This document shows, in pieces, positions 54,092-64,000 of a DNA stretch of 64,000 bases (positions are counted from its first letter, which is position 1; the number at the start of each line of letters is the position of its first letter). Origin of the DNA: DATCDE01 sp038252405 (GTDB lineage Bacteria; Actinomycetota; Actinomycetes; Prado026). Below the pieces are notes generated by a model. The model did no database searches. It was not told the origin of the DNA and saw only the letters and a list, made by a program, of their open reading frames with translations. A program made the position numbers and the translations under genes. Where the stretch lies: contig JBBSAJ010000008.1 in assembly GCA_038252405.1 (NCBI GenBank), forward strand, positions 1 through 64,000, written 5' to 3'.

Positions 54092-54901
54092 TCAGTGTGA
54101 CACAGGGGGCTGGTCCCGGGAAAACCGGCCGTCGGGGCCGACGACCCAGCCCGCCTCGGCGAGGACGACGAGGTCACGCGGGTCGCAGGACGCCGGGTCG
54201 AGCGCGGCCAGCAGGTCCGGTCGCACGGTCGCCGTCCGCAGCAGGGACTGGCCCCGGCGCCAGCGGTCCACCGCCCCGTGGTCACCGGACAGCAGCACGG
54301 GCGGCACGTCCAGGCCGCGCCAGCTGGCCGGCTTGGTGTAGCCGGGGTACTCCAGCAGGCCGTCCGCATGCGACTCCTCCACCAGCGAGTCGGCGTTGCC
54401 GACCACCCCGGGCAGCAGCCTGGCCACCGCCTCGACGATGACCAGCACCGCGGCCTCGCCCCCGTTGAGCACGTAGTCGCCGATCGACACCTCGTCGACC
54501 TGCATCCGGGTACGGGCGTCCTCGATCACCCGGGCGTCGACGCCCTCGTAGCGGCCGCAGCCGAAGGCCAGCCAGGGCTCGGCGGCCAGCTCGTGCGCCA
54601 GCTCCTGGGTGAACACCCGGCCGGACGGCGTGGGCACGACCAGCCGCGGCCGGTCCGGTCCGTCCGGCGGGGCGGCCGCGAGGACCGCGTCCAGCGCGCC
54701 TCCCCACGGCTCCGGCTTCATCAGCATGCCGGCGCCCCCGCCGTACGGGGTGTCGTCGACGGTGCGGTGCCGGTCGGTGGTGAACGTGCGCAGGTCGTGC
54801 ACCCGCACCTCGAGCAGCCCCGCCGTGCGGGCCCGGCCCACCAGCGACAGCCGCAGCGGTTCGAGGTACTCGGGGAAGATCGAGACGACGTCGACGAGCA
54901 T
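54092..54901 (-). CDS. trmD: tRNA (guanine37-N1)-methyltransferase
   Basis: 269-residue SPOUT methyltransferase that makes m1G37. The trefoil-knot SAM site appears as [15 protein letters not shown] and [20 protein letters not shown]; the N-terminus is [19 protein letters not shown]. The C-terminal domain ends with [22 protein letters not shown] at 54901, four bases after the rimM stop. Confidence 0.96.
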   Translation of the reverse strand: MLVDVVSIFPEYLEPLRLSLVGRARTAGLLEVRVHDLRTFTTDRHRTVDDTPYGGGAGMLMKPEPWGGALDAVLAAAPPDGPDRPRLVVPTPSGRVFTQELAHELAAEPWLAFGCGRYEGVDARVIEDARTRMQVDEVSIGDYVLNGGEAAVLVIVEAVARLLPGVVGNADSLVEESHADGLLEYPGYTKPASWRGLDVPPVLLSGDHGAVDRWRRGQSLLRTATVRPDLLAALDPASCDPRDLVVLAEAGWVVGPDGRFSRDQPPVSH

Positions 54902-54905
54902 CGGG

Positions 54906-55436
54906 CTACGCGTCGTCCGGCTCGGTGCCCTCGTCGAGCAGGCCGGGCGGGGGGTCGACCACCAGCCGGTTCGCGGCCAGGTCGACCGTGGGGACGATGG
55001 CGGCCACGAACGGCACCAGGACCTCACCGCCGTCCGGACGGCGAACCGAGAGCACGTCGTGCCCCGGCAGGTGCAGCACCTCGGCCACCTCGCCGACCGG
55101 CTGACCGGCGACGGTGACGACGTCGACCCCGACCAGCTGGCGGTCGTAGTACTCGTCCTCGTCGTCCGGGGTCTCCTCCGGGTCGACGTCGGCCAGCAGC
55201 AGGGTGTGGTGCAGGCCCTCGGCCGCCGTCCGGTCGTCGACCCCGGCAAAGTGCAGCAGCAGCCGACCGCTGTGCACCCGCCCCTGGACGATGGTCAGCG
55301 GGCCGACGCCGGCCGGGTCGGTGAGCACGACGGCGCCGGGACCCAGGCGGGTCTCCGGCTCGTCGGTGCGGACCTCGACCAGAACATCGCCCTTGATGCC
55401 ATGGGCGCGGCCGATCCGGCCCACGACCAGGAGCAC
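54906..55436 (-). CDS. rimM: 16S rRNA processing protein RimM
   Basis: 176-residue ribosome maturation factor. The N-terminal beta barrel ([20 protein letters not shown]) and C-terminal PRC barrel ([40 protein letters not shown]) are both present. It binds S19 during 30S assembly. Four bases after the khpA stop. Confidence 0.95.
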   Translation of the reverse strand: MLLVVGRIGRAHGIKGDVLVEVRTDEPETRLGPGAVVLTDPAGVGPLTIVQGRVHSGRLLLHFAGVDDRTAAEGLHHTLLLADVDPEETPDDEDEYYDRQLVGVDVVTVAGQPVGEVAEVLHLPGHDVLSVRRPDGGEVLVPFVAAIVPTVDLAANRLVVDPPPGLLDEGTEPDDA

Positions 55437-55440
55437 GGGT

Positions 55441-55617
55441 TTAGCGCGCCTCGTCGACGTCGAGGAAGTCGATACGCACGCCGCGGCCGCCGTTGAGGGC
55501 GCCGACGACCGTGCGCAGCGCCCGCGCGGTGCGGCCGCCCCGGCCGATCACCTTGCCCAGGTCGTCCGGGTGCTCGACGATCCCCTGCACCAGGTGGTCA
55601 AGCGCGTCGTCGAGCAT
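55441..55617 (-). CDS. khpA: KhpA-type KH-domain RNA-binding protein, internally shortened
   Basis: 58-residue KH protein (usual length 75-80). The GxxG loop is intact in [20 protein letters not shown]. The start [19 protein letters not shown] is also normal. In other actinobacteria ~20 residues lie between that first Pro-Asp-Asp and the second Pro-Asp-Asp before LGKVIGR; here the two are fused, as if recombination between the similar codons deleted a beta strand in frame. The ATG overlaps the rpsP stop (ATGA). Whether the shortened domain still folds is uncertain. Confidence 0.85.
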   Translation of the reverse strand: MLDDALDHLVQGIVEHPDDLGKVIGRGGRTARALRTVVGALNGGRGVRIDFLDVDEAR

Positions 55618-56183
55618 CAGGCCTGCTCGGTGCTCTCGGTCGGGGTCTCGGCGACGGTCTCGGCGACCTCGGTCGCCTCGACGGTCTCGGCCGGCACCTC
55701 GACGGGGGCCTCGGCCGCTGCGGGCTGCTCCGCCGGAGCGACGTCCTTGGTGGCCTCCTTGGTGGCCTCCTTGGTGGCCTCCTTGGTGGCCGCCTTGGTG
55801 GCCTTGGCCCTCGGCGTCACGGCCTCGGCCATCGGATCGGAGGCGGCCGCCTTCGCGGCCGCCTCGAACACAGCCTTCTTGTCGGCCTTCGGCGCGGCCA
55901 TCCGCAAGGTGCCCTCGGCGCCGGGGAGGCCCTTGAACTTCTGCCAGTCGCCAGTGATCTTGAGGATCGCCAGCACCGGCTCGGTCGGTTGCGCGCCGAC
56001 GCCCAGCCAGTACTGCGCCCGCTCGGAGTTGACCTCGATGAACGAGGGGTCCTCCATCGGGTGGTACTTGCCGATCTCCTCGATCGCGCGGCCGTCCCGC
56101 TTGGTGCGCGCGTCGGCGACCACGATGCGGTACTGCGGGGCATGCATCTTGCCCAGGCGCTTGAGCTTGATCTTGACAGCCAC
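55617..56183 (-). CDS. rpsP: 30S ribosomal protein S16 with repeat tail
   Basis: 188-residue ribosomal protein S16. The first ~80 residues are the family core ([40 protein letters not shown]). A ~100-residue Ala/Glu/Lys/Thr-rich tail follows with KEAT repeats, then an acidic Glu/Val/Thr stretch. The GTG at 56183 with GGAGA upstream starts the family sequence. Extended S16 tails are known in actinobacteria; the repeat block is notable because rpsB has a similar one. Confidence 0.95.
   Translation of the reverse strand: MAVKIKLKRLGKMHAPQYRIVVADARTKRDGRAIEEIGKYHPMEDPSFIEVNSERAQYWLGVGAQPTEPVLAILKITGDWQKFKGLPGAEGTLRMAAPKADKKAVFEAAAKAAASDPMAEAVTPRAKATKAATKEATKEATKEATKDVAPAEQPAAAEAPVEVPAETVEATEVAETVAETPTESTEQA
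55750..55797. repeat. 12-bp tandem repeat in the rpsP tail
   Basis: Three identical 12-bp units GTGGCCTCCTTG and one single-base variant (plus-strand reading), encoding Lys-Glu-Ala-Thr repeats on the minus strand. Copy-number change would keep frame. Confidence 0.92.
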
Positions 56184-56390
56184 GAAGCGTTCGTCTCCAG
56201 GTGTAGGTGCGGGTGAGGCAGCGGGCGCCGCGTGGGGACACGGCGATGCTGCCTCGGGTGGACCTGGCCTGCGGGGTGAGAGGGTCCACACGCGTGCCTG
56301 GCTCAGCGGACCATTGTGCCAGACGTCGGCCACCTCGCACCAAACCCGCCCTCCCCCGCGGCCCCGCCCCCACCCGGTTCCGCCGCCCAT

Positions 56391-56451
56391 GATCGTCGCG
56401 AGCGGTCGGACGGCGCCCGGAAACGGCGCGATCCGACCGCGGACGGCGATC
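56391..56451. terminator. hairpin downstream of ffh
   Basis: A long GC-rich inverted repeat: GATCGTCGCGAGCGGTCGGA (56391-56410) pairs imperfectly with TCCGACCGCGGACGGCGATC (56432-56451), with further pairing in the loop. It starts 13 bases after the ffh stop in the direction of transcription and separates ffh from rpsP. No U-tract. Confidence 0.65.
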
Positions 56452-56464
56452 AAGGATCGGGGGG

Positions 56465-58003
<1,539 letters not shown>

Positions 58004-58106
58004 GGGCGCGCGGTACCTCGTCGTCGGTGGGAGCGGTCAGGGGAGTCAGTCAGGGGAGTCGGTCAGAGCAGTCCGGCCTAGGGTAGCCGCCGGTCGGCCC
58101 AGCAGG

Positions 58107-60476
58107 TCAGCCCAGCCGGGCGGCCACGGCGGCGGCCACCTGCCCGGCCGCCGCAGCCGACAGCGGGGCGCCCCGGCCGTCGACGACGTAGAACACGTCC
58201 ACCGCCTCCGAGCCCAGCGTGCTCACCAGGGCGGACCGAACGTCGACCCCGGCGGCCGCGAGGGACGTGCCGATCAGATGCAGCAGCCCCGGCCGGTCGT
58301 GCGCCCGCACCTCCAGCACGGTGGCGGTGTCCGACGCGGCGGGGACCGCGGAGACCCGCGCCGGCGGCACCGGCACGGCGCGCCGGGCCGGGTACGCCTC
58401 GGCCCGGCGGGTCAGCTCGGCGGCGACGTCCAGCGACCCGTCGAGCAGCCGCCGCACGCCGTCACGCAGCCGGGCCAGCTCCGGCGGCTCGCCGTACTCG
58501 GGCAGGCAGGACCACACCTGCACCGCCATGGGGCCCACCGACCGGGTGGACGCCGACCGTACGGTGAGCCGGTTCAGGCTGAGCACCCCCGCAACCCCGG
58601 CCAGCAGGCCGACCCGGTCCGGGGCCACGACGGTGACCTCGAGGCCACCGTCCGGCAGCGGGGCGGTGAGCACCTCCAGCTGCCCGGCTGCCGCCAGCCG
58701 CAGCTGCTCGTCGCTGAGGGACGGCGGCTGCGGCACGGCGTGCCCGTGCAGCGCCGAGTGGGTGCGCCGCCCCAGCTCCGCGACCAGCCCGGCCTTCCAC
58801 TCGGTCCAGGCCAGCGGCCCGGTGGCCCCGGCATCCGCCTCGGTGAGCGCGACCAGCAGGTCGAGCACCTCGGTGGTGCGCACGCAGGCGGCCACGTGCG
58901 CGACCGTGGCCGGGTCGTCGAGGTCGCGACGGGTGGCCGTGTCCGGCAGCAGCAGGTGGTGCCGGACCAGGGTGACCAGCACCTCGACGTCGGCCGGGCC
59001 GAACCCCATCCGGGGCGCCAGGTCGGCGACCACGGCCACCCCCGCCTCGGAGTGGTCGCCCGGCCAGCCCTTGCCGATGTCGTGGAACAGCGCCGCCACC
59101 AGCAGCAGGTCCGGCCGGTCGACCCGTCGGGTAAGCGCGGCGGCCCGCGCCGCCGCCTCGACCAGGTGCCGGTCGACGGTGAAGCGGTGCACCGGGTTGC
59201 GCTGCGGGCGGCTGCGGACCCGGTCCCAGTCCGGCAGCAGCCGGCTGGTCAGCCCGGCCTGGTCCAACGCCTCCCAGACACCGACCAGGGACGGCCCGGC
59301 GCCGAGCAGGGACACGAACGCGTCCAGCGCCACCCGTGGCCACGGCTCGGGCAGCGGCGGGCACTCAGCGGCCAGTCGGCCCACCGTGTGCGTGGCCAGC
59401 GGCAGCCCGGCCTGGGCCGCCGCCGCCGCGGCCCGCAGCACCAGCACCGGGTCCTCGCCCGGCCGGGCGTCGCGGGCCAGCACGGCCTCGCCGTCCTGCT
59501 CGACCACGCCGTCGGCCAGCGGCGCCCGCTCCCCGACCCGGTGGGTGCCGAACCGGGCGAACCGGTTGCCACGGCCGGCCAGGGCCCGCTCGACCCGGTG
59601 GGCCGTCACGTCGAGGGCGTAGGCGATGGTGCGGCCGGCCGCCGCGACCTCGCGCAGCAGCAGGTCGCCGTCCAGCAGGCCCAGGGCGCGCGCCACGGCG
59701 TCCTGCTCCTGCAGCACCAGCTTGTCCGAGGGCCGCCCGGTGGTGCGGTGCAGCGCGTCCCGCGCGTCCAGCAGCGTGCGCCGCGCGTCCGCCAGTCCCT
59801 CGTGCGGGGTGTCGGCCACCCAGGACGCCGCGACGGCCCGCAGCGCGATGAGGTCCCGCAGCCCGCCATGGGAGTCCTTGAGGTCCGGCTCGAGGGAGAA
59901 CGCGACGTCGCCGGAGCGCTCGGCCCGCTCCCGTGCCCCGGCCAGCAGGTCCGGCAGCCGACGGGCCGCGAACGCCCGCCAGTCGGCCAGCACGGCCTGC
60001 CGCAGTCCGGTGGTCAGCTCGGCGTCCCCGGCCAGGTGGCGCAGGTCGAGCATGCCGAGCACCGCCCGCAGGTCCTCGCTGGCCACCCGGCGGGCCTCGG
60101 GCAGCGTGCGCACGGCGTGGTCCAGTCGCACCCCCGAGTCCCAGATCGGGTACCAGATCCGGTCCGCGACCTCGGCCGCCGCCTGCGCCGGGACCTCGGT
60201 GGAACGCAGCAGGACGACGTCCAGGTCGCTGCCCGGCGCCAGCTCCGCCCGGCCGTAGCCGCCGACCGCGACGAGCGCCGTGCCGGGTGGCGGCTCGGCC
60301 GCCGCGTACAGCCCGGCCAGCCAGCGGTCGGTCAGCTCGGCCAGGTCGTGCCGGTGGCCCGGCCCGGGACTCCCGGGCCGGGCCACCAGGTCGGCGCGTG
60401 CGTGAACGTACGCCGCCGGGTCGGACGGGTCGGCCCCCCTCGCCGCCCCGACCTCTCCCCCGGTCTCGATCGCCAT
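58107..60476 (-). CDS. glnD: PII uridylyl/adenylyl-transferase GlnD
   Basis: 789-residue bifunctional nitrogen sensor that modifies and demodifies PII. Nucleotidyltransferase domain GGYGRAELAPGSDLDVVLLR (near residue 71), HD hydrolase domain ALFHDIGKGWPGDHSEAGVA (near 464) and two C-terminal ACT domains (~620 and ~730, VVAPDRVGLLAGVAG; VRAHDRPGLLHLIGTSLAA). In actinobacteria the modification is usually adenylylation. ATG at 60476, five bases after the glnK stop. Confidence 0.95.
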   Translation of the reverse strand: MAIETGGEVGAARGADPSDPAAYVHARADLVARPGSPGPGHRHDLAELTDRWLAGLYAAAEPPPGTALVAVGGYGRAELAPGSDLDVVLLRSTEVPAQAAAEVADRIWYPIWDSGVRLDHAVRTLPEARRVASEDLRAVLGMLDLRHLAGDAELTTGLRQAVLADWRAFAARRLPDLLAGARERAERSGDVAFSLEPDLKDSHGGLRDLIALRAVAASWVADTPHEGLADARRTLLDARDALHRTTGRPSDKLVLQEQDAVARALGLLDGDLLLREVAAAGRTIAYALDVTAHRVERALAGRGNRFARFGTHRVGERAPLADGVVEQDGEAVLARDARPGEDPVLVLRAAAAAAQAGLPLATHTVGRLAAECPPLPEPWPRVALDAFVSLLGAGPSLVGVWEALDQAGLTSRLLPDWDRVRSRPQRNPVHRFTVDRHLVEAAARAAALTRRVDRPDLLLVAALFHDIGKGWPGDHSEAGVAVVADLAPRMGFGPADVEVLVTLVRHHLLLPDTATRRDLDDPATVAHVAACVRTTEVLDLLVALTEADAGATGPLAWTEWKAGLVAELGRRTHSALHGHAVPQPPSLSDEQLRLAAAGQLEVLTAPLPDGGLEVTVVAPDRVGLLAGVAGVLSLNRLTVRSASTRSVGPMAVQVWSCLPEYGEPPELARLRDGVRRLLDGSLDVAAELTRRAEAYPARRAVPVPPARVSAVPAASDTATVLEVRAHDRPGLLHLIGTSLAAAGVDVRSALVSTLGSEAVDVFYVVDGRGAPLSAAAAGQVAAAVAARLG

Positions 60477-60481
60477 GGACG

Positions 60482-62223
<1,742 letters not shown>

Positions 62224-62296
62224 GATCACTCTCCCCTCGCCGACCCGGGCTGGTCCCGTGGCCGGAATCCGACGAGGGGAACTCTCAAAGACGCAG

Positions 62297-62334
62297 GTTT
62301 CCCGGCCGTGCGGCCGGTGTTTCGCCCCGGTGAC
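62297..62334 (-). promoter_or_regulatory. GlnR-type nitrogen box upstream of amtB
   Basis: On the minus strand the region reads GTCAC-n6-GAAAC-n6-CGCAC-n6-GAAAC, matching the actinobacterial GlnR consensus GTnAC-n6-GAAAC-n6-GTnAC-n6-GAAAC in three blocks exactly and in part in the third. It ends 73 bases before the amtB start. Expected effect: activation under nitrogen limitation. Confidence 0.8.
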
Positions 62335-62388
62335 GCTTCGACCGCCCGTGTAACGGGTGTGTTGCGCGGCGCCGGGCCGCCGTTCGGG

Positions 62389-63564
62389 TCAGTCGCCGAG
62401 CAGCGCGTCGACGAAGGCCGCCGGGTCGAACGGCGCCAGGTCGTCCGGTCCCTCCCCGAGGCCGACCAGCTTGACCGGGACGCCGAGCTCGCGCTGCACC
62501 GAGACGACGATGCCGCCCTTCGCGGTGCCGTCCAGCTTCGTCAGAGCGATGCCGGTGACGTCGACGACCTCGGCGAACACCCGGGCCTGGGTCAGCCCGT
62601 TCTGGCCGGTGGTGGCGTCGAGCACGAGGAGCACCTCGTCGACCGTGCTCAGCTTCTCGATGACCCGCTTGACCTTGCCGAGCTCGTCCATCAGCCCGAC
62701 CTTGGTGTGCAGCCGGCCCGCGGTGTCCACCACCACCGTGTCCACGCCGGCCTCGTGGCCCTTCTTCACAGCCTCGAACGCGACGGACGCCGGGTCGCCA
62801 CCCTCCGGACCGCGGACGACGAGCGCGCCGACCCGCTCCCCCCAGGTCTGCAGCTGGTCGGCCGCCGCGGCGCGGAAGGTGTCCGCGGCGGCCAGCAGCA
62901 CGGTGCGCCCGTCCGCGACGAGCACCCGGGCCAGCTTGCCGGTGGTGGTGGTCTTACCGGTGCCGTTGACGCCGACCACGAGGACGACGGCGGGCGTGCC
63001 GTCGAGGTGGACCTCGGTGTGCAGGGTGCGGTCCATGGCCGGGTCGACGAGGTCCAGCAGCTCCTGCCTCAGCATCTCCTTCACGGCGGCCGGGTCCTTC
63101 ACGCCGTCCACCCGGGCGCGGGTGCGCAGCCGGTCGACGAGCTGGGCGGTCGGGGCCACCCCGAGGTCGGAGGTGAGCAGCGTCTCCTCGACCTCGTCCC
63201 AGGTGGCGTCGTCGACCTTGTCCCGGGCCAGCAGCGCGAGCAGGCCGACGCCGAGGGTGGACTGGGAGCGGGCCAGCCGCCCGCGCAGCCGGGTCAGCCG
63301 GCCGGCGGTGGGGGCGGGGGCCTCGACGCCGGGGACCTCGAGCGCCGGCATCGCGGTCGAGACGTCGTCCGGCAGGACCACCTGGTCGATCACGCGGGTG
63401 GCGGTGTCCCTCGGGACCTCCGCGTCGTCGCCGACCCCGGGGGCGTAGTCCCGGCCGGGGACCGGCGGCTCGGGCCTCGCGCCGCGCCGGCGGGTGGTGA
63501 CCAGCCCGACCGCCGCCACCACGATGACAGCCACCAACAACACGATCAGCACGATGGGGTCCAC
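62389..63564 (-). CDS. ftsY: signal recognition particle receptor FtsY
   Basis: 391-residue SRP receptor GTPase. A short N-terminal hydrophobic anchor (VLIVLLVAVIVVAAVGLVTT) then an acidic linker, N domain and G domain: VLVVGVNGTGKTTTTGKLAR (near residue 200), DTAGRLHTKVGLMDELGK, TKLDGTAKGGIVVS. It docks SRP-ribosome complexes at the membrane. Downstream of smc after 27 bases. Confidence 0.96.
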   Translation of the reverse strand: MDPIVLIVLLVAVIVVAAVGLVTTRRRGARPEPPVPGRDYAPGVGDDAEVPRDTATRVIDQVVLPDDVSTAMPALEVPGVEAPAPTAGRLTRLRGRLARSQSTLGVGLLALLARDKVDDATWDEVEETLLTSDLGVAPTAQLVDRLRTRARVDGVKDPAAVKEMLRQELLDLVDPAMDRTLHTEVHLDGTPAVVLVVGVNGTGKTTTTGKLARVLVADGRTVLLAAADTFRAAAADQLQTWGERVGALVVRGPEGGDPASVAFEAVKKGHEAGVDTVVVDTAGRLHTKVGLMDELGKVKRVIEKLSTVDEVLLVLDATTGQNGLTQARVFAEVVDVTGIALTKLDGTAKGGIVVSVQRELGVPVKLVGLGEGPDDLAPFDPAAFVDALLGD

Positions 63565-63591
63565 GGCGCCGAGTCTCCCACCCCCGGGGGG

Positions 63592-64000
63592 TCAGGCCGG
63601 TTCGACCTCTCGCAGGCGCTGGCTGATCACGGTGGTCACACCGTCCCCGCGCATGGAGACGCCGTACAGCGCGTCGGCGATCTCCATGGTGCGCTTCTGG
63701 TGGGTGATGACGATCAGCTGGCTGGCCGCGCGCAGCTCGTCCAGGATGGTCAGCAGCCGGCCCAGGTTGGTGTCGTCGAGGGCGGCCTCCACCTCGTCCA
63801 TCACGTAGAAAGGGCTGGGCCGGGCCCTGAAGATGGCCACGAGCAGCGCCACCGCCACCAGGGACCGCTCACCGCCGGACAGCAGCGACAGCCGCTTGAC
63901 CTTCTTGCCCGGCGGGCGGGCCTCCACCTCGATGCCGGTGGCGAGCATGTCGGAGGGGTCGGTGAGCACCAGCCGGCCCTCACCGCCCGGGAACAGCCGG
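63592..64000 (-). CDS. smc: chromosome segregation protein SMC, C-terminal part
   Basis: The frame runs off the window end. The visible ~136 residues are the SMC C-terminal ATPase head: [20 protein letters not shown] (signature) and [20 protein letters not shown] (Walker B, D-loop), ending [10 protein letters not shown]. The full protein would be ~1200 residues. Located directly upstream of ftsY as in most actinobacteria. Confidence 0.93.
   Translation of the reverse strand, partial: RLFPGGEGRLVLTDPSDMLATGIEVEARPPGKKVKRLSLLSGGERSLVAVALLVAIFRARPSPFYVMDEVEAALDDTNLGRLLTILDELRAASQLIVITHQKRTMEIADALYGVSMRGDGVTTVISQRLREVEPA

Overview
The window is a high-GC actinobacterial chromosome segment. Evidence: strong G/C third-position bias, many GTG starts, 4-bp ATGA gene overlaps, a WhiG/FliA-type sigma factor, a DUF2469 gene beside rnhB, a four-part GlnR-type box, and the conserved actinobacterial order smc-ftsY-amtB-glnK-glnD-ffh-rpsP-khpA-rimM-trmD-rplS-lepB-rnhB-DUF2469-yraN-comM-dprA-xerC-whiG / rpsB-tsf-pyrH-frr-cdsA-rlmN. 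The genus cannot be settled from sequence alone; a Frankiales/Geodermatophilales-like soil actinomycete is a guess.

Positions 1-23,000 are an accessory catabolic region for polyamines and related amines. A long minus-strand operon runs aminobutyraldehyde dehydrogenase, a PotD-A-B-C-type spermidine/putrescine ABC importer, a PuuB-like FAD oxidase, an MmsA-type semialdehyde dehydrogenase and an agmatinase-family ureohydrolase; a PucR-family regulator faces it. A second divergent block has another aminobutyraldehyde dehydrogenase on one side and an Lrp regulator, a class-III amine transaminase, an FMN split-barrel protein and a second PuuB-like oxidase on the other. Between them lie an amidohydrolase and a membrane-anchored molybdopterin oxidoreductase. 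Positions 23,000-27,900 hold a coupled minus-strand cluster: SIS-domain sugar protein, maltokinase/glucosamine-kinase-like enzyme, UDP-glycosyltransferase, and a GNAT-AAA+ fusion. Positions 28,000-31,400 hold a glutarate module (glutaryl-CoA dehydrogenase, family III CoA-transferase, GntR regulator) with the same 15-bp candidate operator in front of both enzyme genes.

Positions 31,400-64,000 are mostly housekeeping: a K+ channel, rlmN, a GroES-like protein, a glutaredoxin behind a perfect CsoR/CstR-type palindrome, lipid, translation and protein-export genes, and the nitrogen-control operon.

The standout feature is in the housekeeping half. The comM (yifB, Mg-chelatase-like AAA+ helicase) gene is split, inside its Walker B codons, by a 5.2-kb segment (43953-49151) with 20-bp imperfect inverted terminal repeats (18/20) and a 9-bp duplication of comM sequence at both ends. 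Removing the insert and one duplication rebuilds an in-frame 516-codon comM. The insert encodes no recognisable transposase. It carries a 5'-truncated Rhs/YD-repeat core opening inside one terminal repeat, a frameshift at the core-tip junction, an HNH-type toxin tip, an ATGA-overlapping candidate immunity gene, and further downstream debris that looks like a degraded secreted gene and an older Rhs tip. It looks like a polymorphic-toxin cassette moved as a non-autonomous mobile element.
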